64,000 bases of DNA. Origin: Glycine soja. Taxonomy: Eukaryota > Streptophyta > Magnoliopsida > Fabales > Fabaceae. The notes under the pieces are model-generated. The model made no database searches, was not told the DNA's origin, and saw nothing but the letters and a program-made list of their open reading frames with translations. This document shows, piece after piece, positions 1-12,102 of the stretch. The position numbers and the translations under genes are program-made. How positions within the stretch are numbered: the stretch's first letter is position 1; every line of letters starts with the position of its first letter. The stretch spans positions 36,653,718 to 36,717,717 of the forward strand of contig NC_041021.1 in NCBI RefSeq assembly GCF_004193775.1. The letters are read 5' to 3'.

Positions 1-1791
1 TAGAGATATTAAGATCTTACTTGGATTTGTGTTAACTAAGGTGGCAGTCCCTCCAAAGTCACAGCTTGTTGGAGCTGGATTCTTCTGGTAGTAGCTGTTG
101 AAGGCAACAGAAGCATGGCTCTGCAAAGTAACTGGACTGTAACAATTTCCACCCTGCTGAATTTGAGAACAATCTGCACCACCCATTCCACAAGCATAGT
201 CCAAAGCTGATTGAAGAGAAGCTTCAGGGGCTCCTTGCTTTGCAACACACCAACTCTGCCCCTGAATGGCAGGAGCATTAGTGTTTGCAGGAGGTGGTTG
301 CGGTTGCGGGTTTACGACGGGAACATTTCCTGATGGAGGTGGATAAGATGTCACAGGGATGGTTACTGGCGGTGGTGTTGCTACAGGAGTTGTTGTAGCT
401 GGATTGCTCACAGGTACTGGTGAATTGGCTGGATTTGTGGGAGGTATAGGCACTGGTGTGGTGGAAGGAACTGTCACAGGCATTGCAGCAGGATTGGAAG
501 GGGAAATTGTGACAGGATTAGTAGCAGGAACTGTTATGATGGTTGGTGTATCTGGTGGTGTGATGATCGGTGTGGATGATGCTGGATTTGTGGGGAAAAC
601 TGTGTTTGTTGGGTTGGTTGTGTCATCTAGACTTCTCCTTTTGAGCTTTTTGCTAGCAAAATCTTCTGTTCTGTGCACCTCTATGTATAATGCTGCTATT
701 CTTTTTCTAATATGAGTTTTGGATTCTAGATATTTGGACACTCTCTCACTAAATTGAGCTAATTCCATTGAAGGGAAGATAACTGTGCTTTTTATTGCCA
801 GAACAATGGGAACATCCTTGCAAGGAAGAATGGAAGCAGCAAGAGTGGCTCGTTTGATGATAGCATGAACAAAGTGATCCCCGATGCTGAATTCTCCATC
901 AATGTAGTCTTCTACCATGACAAAGGATTTCATTTCCTTTATAACTGAAAGAATCCTACGAATATTGTTTTCATGTGATGCATTCAACTTTTCTAAGAAT
1001 GAAAGTGGAAATGCTACTGAGACTTTTACCTCCCTCCCTAAGTGAAGCTCTCTAAGAACTGAACTAATTGATATCAAAGCATGTAAGAACAAAGGCATCT
1101 CATTTTGTGCTAAGCCCTCACTGCCACAGCTAGCAATGATGCTCTTGATGTTTGAATTTTGGAGAATGTTAAGTAGATGAGCTTTTAGTTCAGAAGGTTT
1201 TGAAGTAATGAAATTTTCAACTTGACTTTTGTTCAAGTAAACATCTGTTGGCACTTTGGAGTAGCTGAGAGTGCTCAAAATCCTATGATCTGTGACGAAA
1301 ATTCGAATCTGAGACGGGGGAACGTTGCTTTGCTGGAGGAATGATATGGTTCTAGCAGATGTTGAAGTGTGTCCTCTCTCACGGTAGGAAAAACCCTCCA
1401 CAGATCCTGCAGAGAGTGAAACAAGAGAAACACAATACCATGAGCAAGTCTAAAATTTGTTTTTCACTTGAATTTTTGAGCTGCCATTCACTGATTTTTC
1501 TACAACAACAAAGTAGGGTAGTCCAAAAACTAAAGACAAAAAACTCAACATAATTGAATGAATTCAATCACTGCTAAACTCAGCAAGTGTTGGTAGTTTC
1601 AGAAACCAATAAGCAAACAAAGAAAAAAACTGTTTAGTTTTTGGAATTATGCCAAGAATTTTCACCAGAATAAATATGATTAATTACTGTTCTAGGATAT
1701 TATATATCAGTGTCGGCAACTACTCACCAGAACAGGAGATAGTGAGAGAGGAGAGGAGGAACAAGAGGCACAGAGAAGCTTCCTTGGCCAT
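1..1791 (-). CDS. GH17-like / X8 (CBM43) domain secreted wall protein, 3' end outside window
   Basis: Seen: exon 1 is 1728-1791 (64 nt; ATG at 1791, hydrophobic signal peptide, 21 codons + 1 nt, donor GTGAGT) and exon 2 is 21-1406 (acceptor TGCAG). A further donor (GTAAG) at 16-20 shows the gene continues past the left edge. About 483 residues are visible: signal peptide 1-21, a GH17-like segment about 22-270, a Pro/Thr/Val-rich linker about 277-400, and an X8 domain from about 406 that starts WCVAKQGAPEASLQ and has the six-cysteine pattern (CGMGGADCS, GGNCY, TSCDFGG). Family knowledge: X8/CBM43 binds beta-1,3-glucan (callose) at the wall or plasmodesmata. The GH17-like part is shorter than the usual ~320 residues and I find no Gly-Trp-Pro-Ser-type catalytic motif, so it is probably non-hydrolytic (inference). 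A GPI-anchor signal may lie beyond the edge. Domain call is firm; enzymatic role is not. Confidence 0.85.
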
Positions 1792-3735
1792 TATCAGAGA
1801 GTGTAAATGCAAAGTAGAAGAATGACACAGTTGGAGTTTCAGTGTGATTCATGCAGCAGCATGTGCTTTAAAGACATGTGAATGGCATAGAACATGAATA
1901 AAAGCCCACAGAGGCGGGGGAGTGTTGAAGATAAAGGTGATGAGTGAGAAGGGGAGAAAAAAAGTGTCAAAAAAGAAGGACGACCAAGTTGTTATGATAA
2001 AAAAGAAAAGATATCATATTGGATTGGACGATGTTACTTTGTCACGAAGGATTGAGTTGGAATTGTTTTGGTCTGATAACTAACAGTGTGGAAAAGATAT
2101 CATATCAGCATGCTTTTTATTGCTTCTCTATCTTTCTTTACCAAAATCCTTACATAGTTACATGAATGTGCATGACCAATACTGGGACATCACCTCCTTT
2201 AGTTTAGACTACGCACATGTGATTGATTTTGTGTTGGTATGGTATTCCTCGGCTAAGGGCTTGTGCTTTTGGATTCCATCACTGGCCATTGCCCACAAAC
2301 CATGTGTGCGGGGCAGTGATTATTATATTCTGCTTTGGAAAACTAGGCAAGAAAACCATGCAAGAAAGTGAAAGAGTATTCAACTTTGTAACGAAACAAA
2401 ATTCACAATTTTTTTTTTGAGGAATTAATTTTGGACAACTTTTTATAAATTAAGAAAGTGATATTTTGAGGGTAACAAGAAAAAAAGGGGACAAAAGGGG
2501 TAGAAAAGAAAATGGTTTTGCTTTAATTCGGATGAGATCAGCGGTAATGTGGATTACTCTGAGCTTTTGTGTGCCTATTAAAGTTGGTGGACGATATTTT
2601 TACCAAAATTAGTCTTTTTCGGGTAGCAAAAACCATTTCGGATAGATAGTACAAGATGAAATTGTGAAGAATTTATTCAGCTGAGTAGGACCAAAAAAGT
2701 TTATTTTGGTTATTGGCTTTGGATATTTCTTTTTCACATAAAGTTTATGCTCTGTACTAGCCATATGCAACCGTTGTTGAATTTTTACAATATTTAAACA
2801 ACATGGGTGGGACAACCCATGTGGCATAGTCTTAATCTTAATCTGCCTTCTCTCCTTTTAAGTTTCAAACTTAATCAAAAGCATTGTCTGACTAGGTCTC
2901 CAGCCAAAAGCAGAGCAGATTAGAGAGAGAAATAGAGTGGTTGCACAGTCACCGTTGATAAGGCTGATGCATTATATACGCAAAAAGCGTCCCTTCTAAA
3001 TCTCCAAACCTAAGAAAAATGGAAGAATACAAATGCTTGGTGACCTTTGAGCATTATTTGGGAATGTATATTCAATATTTATTTTAATATGTTATTGGTA
3101 TAAAATATTTAATTGTTTTGTTGATGATTAATTTTTATTGTAAATTTAATTGGTCACTTTTTGTGACATCTCTTTTCTTAATTACGTTTTTTTTTATTCA
3201 CAAAATTTTATTTAAGAGGTTCAAATTCAATTTTACTTAAACTAATATCATGATATTGGTATGTATTTTCAATTTAATGTGTAATTGTTATATTTGAATA
3301 AGTTAAATTGGTTTTGATGATTGTTGGATAATTTTTTTGTTTGCTATGTAAAATAATTAAGAAAGCTTATGTGGGCGTGGGAGAGCATTTTTTGTCCTTC
3401 ATGAATTAAGACGGTTGAGAAGTGAGAAGCTGCCTCCGGGGTGAAAGTAAGGTAAAGAAACAAAGAGTGGTGCTTTCTGTTTCTGTAGATAATGCAATAA
3501 AAAGTGTTGTCTGCTATTTACATGATTCCGGAATCAAGGGAGATCGGGATGAGTTGTAAGTATACAAACGTCACCACACTGAAATTAACATATCATGCAC
3601 CTAATGAGATTTTTCCTTTGCTATAGTATGAGTAGTGGGAGAGAGGGGGTTATCTAATTTTAATGCCACAAACATTCAAAAGGATTTCCAAATTCCAATG
3701 GTACTTATAATGGTCTACACTTATCAGAATAATTA
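1792..3735. other. AT-rich intergenic, upstream of the GH17/X8 gene
   Basis: This holds the presumed promoter and 5' UTR of the minus-strand GH17/X8 gene near 1792-1950. I see no gene, RNA gene or clear repeat in the rest; short open frames here lack codon structure or domain similarity. Confidence 0.5.
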
Positions 3736-3737
3736 AT

Positions 3738-4003
3738 ATTTCCTCCCTCTCATAATAATCATGCTGTAAGAAGAAAAAAATAATTTTAAAATAATTGTTA
3801 TTTTAACTTTTTAATGTAATATTATTTTTTTTCATTTATATCTCTTATAATATTAATGATATGGACAAAAAAAGCTAAAATGAATTAATGATGATAAGAT
3901 TAATTATGTAAAATTATTATTCTCTTTCCTTTATTTATTAGTTTTTTTTATATATGTAAAATAACCTTATAGGATAATTATAGTAGGATGAAGAGAGTAA
4001 CTT
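3738..4003. repeat. Possible Stowaway-like MITE
   Basis: The left end (ttcctccctctcataataatc near 3748) and right end (ggataattatagtaggatgaagagag near 3974-4000) are imperfect inverted copies of each other, with AT-rich sequence between and TA at the borders. The CTCCCTC-type end resembles Stowaway elements. The similarity is imperfect and the ends are not exact. Confidence 0.35.
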
Positions 4004-4727
4004 TATTATAAGTATTGTTCAATGTCATCAATGCTTTAAGGAGATAAAAATGAAAAAGGTAACTTTGCATGGTAAACTATTTAACATTATCTAGGAATGT
4101 GAATAGAATAAGACAATTCTTTTAAAGGTGAATAAAAACTCTAATATATTTTTTTATAGTAATTTCTTGCAATCCATTCTTTTTTCTTAATCTTTCTTTA
4201 TCACATCACATATTTTATCTAATACCTTTTCCTCTCTTCTTATCAATGTCCTAATTGTAGAAGAGATTATAAGAAGAAAAAAAGACATCAACAAAAACAA
4301 AAATTCTCTTAAAAAAATGTAATACAAGTAATCTTTATAGCTTATGGATGGAGGAGGGATAAGAGGTAAGGGTTCTGGTTTTTTAGGAAAACATGTTGCA
4401 ACCCTACCCATGATTGTGTGTGTGTGTCAAATTCCTATGCACAAATATTATGTTTCAACCAATAAGTCGTTGATATAAGTGATACTAGATTCGGTCCCCT
4501 TAAGTAAAGTTTTAGGTTCAAACCTCATAGATGAAAAAAAAATAGGGTTAGGAGGGAAGTCTAAACTAAAAGTGAACAATTAGATTTCCAAATGAAGATT
4601 AGTCATCAGAAAAAATTGTTGAATAATCTACATCAATATCATAGTAACAAAAATATTATGTTCTAGTAATTCTCACGACTGACTACCTAGACAACGACAC
4701 CAATACAAGGAGTGAAACTTCTTGTAC

Positions 4728-4845
4728 CTCCATGTTTTTCCTCTTGTACCTCATTGCATTACGAAAAGCTCAATCCATAATGTAATTTTACATCATAGAT
4801 AGACTTTTTCGTAATGTAATGAGGTGCAAGAAGTAAAATATGGAG
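4728..4845. repeat. Short foldback (inverted repeat)
   Basis: The arm 4728-4770 (containing cctcattgcattacgaaaag) is repeated in inverted orientation at 4801-4845 (ctttttcgtaatgtaatgagg, then aagaagtaaaatatggagg), with a loop of about 30 bases. It can form a long hairpin; probably a small non-autonomous element. The flanking 4004-4727 and 4846-5419 hold no gene I can support. Confidence 0.6.
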
Positions 4846-5419
4846 GTGTGGAGAGCAGCAATCCACAATACAAGTTAATGCTAAAGCACTTCCTATATAA
4901 ATGGGCCAAAGATCTCAACCTGAAGAGTGGGTCTTAAATTGTTAGCCCATATTATTAATAGATTCAGCTTTTATTTTAGGAGATAGATAGAGCAAACTAT
5001 CCACTTAGAGTACAATTGAGGGTGTAAATATTAGGAAGATTTATATTAATGAATTATGAACAATTATATAAGTGAACTTGACACAAAATCTTAACTCAAA
5101 ATCTTAAAGCTTAGGTTTATGGGTTTTGTCTTCACTTATATAGTGTTTAACCTTCTCATTTTTATATGATATGAAACTTCACCTTACACTTATACTTCAA
5201 ATTTTGATAATGATTGATACATTGACATCCTGATTGCTATGCTAAGTTTTAGTTTTTCCAAGATGATTGGTATAAACTATAAAGAGGATGAGGGAGTATT
5301 TCCTAACATTTTTTTATTATTAGTTAAAACTTATTAAAAAAAGTAAATATAAATTTTATCTCTTTAAAATTTCTAAATTCAATTTTTTAAATGATTTTTA
5401 TCTAGCTTTAATCCTTCTA

Positions 5420-5780
5420 ATTTTAAAATGAATCACTTTTGATCCTCAAGCTAAAATTTAAAACCCCTTACAAAATATTATCTAACTTTGAGGAATTAAT
5501 CCATTCGTAAAAAAAAAACTTTGAGGAATTAAGAGAAAACATTTTTTGATTTTGAGATACTAAAACAATTATTTTTTTATCAATTTCTTAAATAACCAAT
5601 ATTTTAAAATGAATCACTTTTGATCCTCAACCTAAAATTTAAAATCCCTTATTAAACACTATCTAACTTTGAGGAATTAATCCATTCGTAAAAAAAATTG
5701 AGGAATTCAGATAAAATATTTTTTGATTTTGAGATACTAAAACAATTATTTTTTTAATCAATTTCTTAAATAGCCAATAT
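5420..5780. repeat. Tandem duplication, two ~181-bp units
   Basis: The block starting attttaaaatgaatcac at 5420 recurs at 5601 with about 90% identity by eye, including tgatcctcaa, ctaactttgaggaattaatccattcgt and gagatactaaaacaatta. No coding potential. Confidence 0.8.
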
Positions 5781-8700
5781 TCTTTATTCAATCAATTTTT
5801 ATCTCAAAAAATATTTTAAATAAAATAATCATATATATTATAACTCTCATACTTTTTCTACTAAGATCAACAAGTGCTTAGTGACGGATTAAAGACTCTA
5901 AATCAGTGGATACAAATTATAAAAAATAAAATAAATAGATTCAATTATATAAATATAAATAAAATAAAATATAAAATATAAGATTTTAGTTATAAATTTA
6001 ATGAATTTTAAAAAATAAAAAAGAGTAAGTAGACATCTTCACACTAATATAGGTCCGTTACTGCAAGTGTTGAATGCCGGTGGCGGGTTTATCCCGGCAC
6101 ATGACAATCGACATCGATGCATCATTGATTATTTATTGACGTAATTATGAACCATTGATCCCCTACCATATCTAGGTCATTTGTATAATGCTGCTTTAAC
6201 CCCAAAACATTTGCTTAATATAAAGCAAATAAATCTGGTTTTGTTTTTTTATAGAATATTTTTGCAATTTTTTCGTTTCTGATTTTGGAATGAATTTGCT
6301 TAGTCTGGTCTAATTTTGCCATAAAACGGCCAAAATAGGGTGATATCATATCAATCCAACTCATGTAGTTTTCTAAGTGGAAATATTTAGACCATTTAAG
6401 TCGCGTCGTTTTGACGTAGAGGACTCGAGATATGATTATTCACACGATAAAGTGTAGAATTAATACAGGTCAATTAACATAAAAATTAAATATAAATAAT
6501 TGAGCAGTTTGCATTAGTTATCGACGACGATACCAGGAAAGCGATGCGCAACTAAAGTTCGAAAGCAAAAGGCATTTAGGATCTCCTTAATTCATATGAT
6601 ATAATATACATGATTTTTGCTCGTGATTAATTGATTTCAAAATTTGCATGAGACTGGCCATTGTATTAAAATCTGTTAGGGTTTCTTCTTCAATATTAAT
6701 TTTAAATTACTATCTAGGTTACACAACATGCTTCTTTATATTAATTATCTAGGTTATTGGCCATTATATTTTTTCATAATTTTGTTTATATTAAATAGTT
6801 GAAGTTTAAATATACTAAGAGGATGTTGTTTTTAAACGTGCATATAGGGAAGGTTTCATTAAAAGAAAATTTAGTTCAATTTCAATGTTTTCTATAACTA
6901 AAAAAACTGAATACTTATTTATTGATTGGAAATATCTTTGATTTAACCTAAAAAGGATAATTTACAGTTTTTTTTTCGTTGATAGATTTTTGTATGTGTT
7001 TAACAATGATAATAAAATTTGAATCTAAAGTTTTATGTAGACTATCTAAACATTTAATTTATAGATATTTTTTTCTTTTAACCTTCCTATTTATTAGAGA
7101 AAGAAATCTTAATTAATTCAGAATTCGACCACAAAATACCTAAAATTTAGGTAAAATTTATTTTAATCAAAGATCGAATTTGGATATTATCTAAACAATT
7201 CAACCTTAACTTCAACATATTAATTATTTTGTGTCCAATCATTTGGTTGATAGATGTATTTTATTGAATTCATGTTTCAATTTTCTTGCTTAGTTGCACG
7301 GTTGTTTCTAGTTATTCCCCCTCCCCAAAATGTACAGTTTCACTTGTCAATCATTTTTTGAAAATAATATATATAAATATAAAATAACTTTTAACTTTAT
7401 TTAGTTTATTTATATGATGATTTGATTAACTATTTTCATTGTGTAACTTTTATTTCTTCATTCAAATCGAACACAAAACATAAGAGTGTTATTCTCATTC
7501 AATCCAATCATCGATTTTTCAATATCATAATAAACACATAAATACAAATAGATTAAATATCTCATATTGATTTATTTCCACGTAATCACACATAAAGTGT
7601 TTTAATTCATTTAGACTTGCATAATACTTTTTTTATGCAGGAATAATACATGGTTTGCACCAATACATCAAAGACAAGGACTATTGATGATTGTTATTTA
7701 ACTAACATAAATTAATTTATTTGCAAAATATTTTGAAATAATCATTTAACTTAAAAGCACTGCTTGGATATGCAATTTGCTAAATATTCGAAGAACAAGA
7801 TTTATAGTTTCTTATTGTTTTATTCGACTCAAATATATTTTCAGTAAAAAAAATACATGTGGTATAAATAAAAAAGCAGTGTCATATATTTTAATTAATT
7901 AAAAGTAGTAGCGTCCCCTCGTGTTGAATAGAATTTATGGGGATCTAATAACTTCAAATCACTAAGCTTCACGAAATCGATTGAATAAACCCTAGAGGAT
8001 AGGCCTCACAATCTTTATAATGGCCATTTCATGACCGTAACAAGGTATGCATTTGAAAACAATGGATGTGTACTCACGTCCAAAAATGTGGGTCCAGAGA
8101 ACATTATATATGGAACTGATATGAGATGTTGGAGATGAGATCGACCAATAATTCCAAATTGCCAGCAAGCACTTCTTTTTCTTATGTATCTCATTTACGA
8201 GAACACCATATAAATTATACTTTTCCTTCATTTTCTACTTATTTCCTTTTGTTGAAAATGACTGTAGCTCTTGGTTTGTCAAATATTGCATTGTTAGGGA
8301 AGTGCTATTATCATACAGTGTTTTTTATACTCTTTTTCACGTAATTTTCGCTCCAAAGGCAACTAATTATTAAAAGTTGGGCATTGAATTAAAAAGAATG
8401 GCATAATCATGAGAATGACTTGTGAAAGAGACGAGCTTTGAGGGAAAGGATAAGTTGTGGCCTGTGTGAGTGGCCAACTAATTTACGCAAGGAAGTATTG
8501 AATTCTTTACGATCCTTTTGTAACTAATATGGATCGATATTGATATTGATTATCCTTAACAAATGTAGTACTAATTTCATATTTTATGGAACTGAAACAA
8601 TGTCTCAACAAATTTCAGAAGGATTTGGCGAGGATGGGTTAAGTACATGATTCTCACGTTTTGTTCTTATTTCTCCATCTCAACAATTTCGATATTGAAA

Positions 8701-9016
8701 TATAAAAAATGTGTAAAACATTCTTAGTTTCTTACATTATCATTTAATAAAAAATCATGATTTCAATTATTTTAATATAATTATTTTAAAATTTAACAAA
8801 CTTATCATATATGTTAGGTTGTAATTAAATGATTATATAAAACTCTTTACACGAGTATATAACCTTTTTTCTCTAAAAATAACATGATATATGTCTTTAT
8901 TTTTTATCTTTTTTATATTTGTATTTTAAAAATATATTTCAAAATAAAAATATTTATTATTTATTTCTATTGTCTGAAAACATTTCTCTTTCCATAAAAA
9001 CCAACAGGCTAGACCT

Positions 9017-9018
<2 letters not shown>
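5781..9018. other. AT-rich intergenic without recognisable genes
   Basis: No open frame here has domain similarity or codon bias that I can recognise, and I saw no RNA gene. Short AT-rich tracts and homopolymers dominate. Confidence 0.5.

Positions 9019-9064
<46 letters not shown>
9019..9064. repeat. (AT)n microsatellite
   Basis: About 23 uninterrupted AT dinucleotides. Confidence 0.97.
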
Positions 9065-9068
<4 letters not shown>

Positions 9069-11380
9069 CTGTAATTTTTTAAAATAGTCAAATAAATAAG
9101 AATGGTTCTTACAAGAAAAATAATAATTATTTTAACAGCACATGTGATTGTAACTAGTAAATGATCGTGGGTTACGCATCTGAAAATCTTTGGTTTCGGA
9201 GTGTTACCGCGCGCCCAATTATTACTCCATGATCATCAGTAGTTCTGCTGTTCCAACCAATATTAATTAGCATTAAATTAACGTATTAATTACTGATAAA
9301 AAAATAAATTATTAATTAGTACTTAATTAAAAAGGGAGAAAAGAAATAAGTAGAATTACTAATGGAAGAAATTGAAAGAAAAAAAAAGATTAAGTCTGAT
9401 GACTTTAGTTAATATAGTAATAAGTTAAAAATAACTTATGGTAATTACTAAACTTTTTTCAACTTAATATAATTTGTCAAAGTAAATTGTTCTGAACTTA
9501 TTTCAATAAATTTTTAGTCAAATTTATGATTTAATTTATTATGTAAATTTTTTTTGTTAAATAAATGAATATTCAATTAGGTTATATAGCAAAGTGCACT
9601 TTAAGTTCATATTTAAACAGGCATGGCAACGTGTGAATATTGGTGGGTAAAACTTGTGGCACGACCAAAGTTTTGAATGGGGGTAATCAAGATTCAGTTC
9701 CATAACTTTTCTACCGCTTGAGAAAAAATAATTACGGTCTTCATAAAAACGACCATAATGACATGTACTCATTTCTGTTTTATAAACTAACGCGTACAAT
9801 TATTACATATACTTTTTTAGGAAACAATTATTACAAACTTAACAACTATGAATAAACCATATCACTAATTTTTGTAATGAGTTTAAGGTTTATACATATA
9901 CTTGTAAAAAAATTATATTTATAAATTATAATTTTAATTATTTTAAAAGTCAACAAATTTATTATATATATGAATTGTGATTGGATGTATAATTATTTTT
10001 TCTCTATTTTAATTATTTATTTTAAGTTTCTAAAGAGATAGATGTTAAAATTAAATTATTTTTTATCCTATATAAGTCTAACATTTTTTTCTTAAACTTA
10101 ATATTGTTATTGGTGTTTCTATAAATCAATAGATTTAAACCTTTAAATATACAATATTGATATTGAGATGTTATAATAAAAATGTGATTAATAATAATTA
10201 TAATTAAATAACTTCAACTCATTTTGATCTGAGTTATTTAATATTTTAAATGAATAATGTCATTTACATCAACAATATAAATTTTGATTAAAATAATATA
10301 AAAATATGTAATGTTTATTTAGATAATGTAATAATAACCATTATCATCCAAGGTAGGCCTAATAACGAAGAATTTGGATAATTTATAGTTTATATTGGTC
10401 TTAATTCAAATTTTGTTGTTTTCATCCCATGTTAAAATAAGGCAAATGTTAATGAATTTGTTATGGATACTGCCCTCAATAAACTTTTATTATTATTAAA
10501 GTTGTATTGGAAATCATAAAAAAAAGTGTATTGTTATATTTTGTCATAAAACTTTCCATTTTAATTTCTAGGAAACTGGCTAACACGTTTTTTAATAGTC
10601 GCTTGTATCTTTGTTATAAGAATAAAATATGCTTTATCTTCATTTATTAAGAAAATTAATTAATTTAAATTATATCATTTTTAAATAAAAATTTTGCTAA
10701 CCCTCTTAAGACATTAATTAAAGAACTAAAAAAATATTTATTTTCAAAATAAAAAAAATTAAATAAAAATCATAAACAACATAATTTTGTGTATTCTAAT
10801 AAAATTTTTTATTCTTTTAATTTCTTAATCAATATTGTAAGTATACGAGTTAACATTTACCTTCAATTAAAAAATAAATATTTTTCTTAAATTATTATTC
10901 ATTGAAACTTATATCAAACATAAAAAATCATTAATCTTTTAGAGAATATTATTAAATAAGAGATAAATAATTAAGATTTATTTATATTTAAGAAAAAAAT
11001 AAAAAACTTTTGTTTTTATATTGGAGGCGAGAAAGAGTATAGTATTACGCTGCTTATTGCTGTATTCATATTTCACAGTAAATGGTCATTATTATATGTC
11101 AGTTTATTTTAAATTAAAAATGTCCATAAATGTCATTTAAGAATATATAATATAAATGACAATAAAAATGTTTAAACAGTTTTCGAAGAGAGTGATGAGT
11201 AGGAGAGCATCTGTTACGCAGGAGAGTTGAAAGGTGAGGGATGTAAATAAACAGCTAAGCTAACTAGCAAGTCAAATGAAAGTATGAAGGGTGAAATCAC
11301 TTTCTGATATTTCTTAGTAATGTTCATAATCCATTCCATGAGGACTCACTTTACAGATACATCACAATCACAATCACAAC
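9065..11380. other. AT-rich intergenic; promoter side of the receptor-like kinase
   Basis: No gene seen. From about 11380 the sequence becomes pyrimidine-rich (tctcttctctttt, cccttccacccacactc), typical of a plant core promoter and 5' leader, so the transcription start of the following kinase probably lies between about 11380 and 11650. Confidence 0.4.
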
Positions 11381-12006
11381 TGCATGCTTCTCTTCTCTTT
11401 TACTGCACTGGAAATTTCCAATTGGATGTATGCGTATTCCTATTGCCTTGTAAAACATCTAATTCTATTCCCTTCCACCCACACTCTTAACTCCACCCTT
11501 TCTTCTTATCATCCCCACCCAACTTACATTTACGCTCACATTTCCTAAACCCACTAAGGATTTTCAGCTTTCATCTATTTTTGACAACTGGGTTCTTTGT
11601 CTTCCATGTTCTTTCGGTTGCCTTCAGTCAAAGATCTGGCCTTTTTTAAGATGTGGGGATCTGGGATTTTTGCTGTGTTGTTGTTGTTGTGAATCTCGCT
11701 TTACATAGATAGGTAATTCTATGAAATCTGTGCCTTTGTTTTTAGGGTTCCTTTCATGTTCTTCTCTTTTTACTTCGTTTTCTATGTGTTGTGGATGCTT
11801 GTGTGCTGAAATGCTCATACTTTATGGTGTGTTGAATATTCTATTTTTCTTTTGCTTCATAGTCTACTTATAACAGACTGTCTTCTGATGCTTGTTCATA
11901 TTTCATAGTGTCGATTACACAATGAATAGTTGGACAATTTGAATGTTAATGTGATTTTTCTTTTTTGGGTTGTAATGCAGCTTATCTCTTTTTCTATTAC
12001 ATATAT

Positions 12007-12102
12007 ATGGTAGGCAACAAGGGTTCTGAGAGATGGGTGCTGATCTTAAAGCTGAATTGTCTGGGAAAACTTTTGTTTTTGGTCTTAAGGTTTGGCAAAT
12101 AA
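12007..12102 (+). promoter_or_regulatory. Overlapping upstream ORF in kinase leader
   Basis: An ATG at 12007 opens a 31-codon frame ending TAA at 12100-12102. It overlaps the kinase start (12033) in another frame. If this ATG is in the mature leader it should reduce kinase translation. The likely leader intron ends at 11980 (tgtaatgcag), which keeps the uORF; an alternative acceptor at 12012 (ggtag) would remove its ATG. Confidence 0.4.

Noticed and set aside
359..715. 118-codon Gly/Val-rich open frame on the plus strand
   Set aside because: It is antisense to the Pro/Thr-rich linker of the GH17/X8 gene, whose repetitive codons create it.
4450..4640. tRNA-derived SINE suggested by a B-box-like ggttcaaacc
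   Set aside because: Only a weak B-box-like word near 4515; no convincing A box, tail or target duplication.
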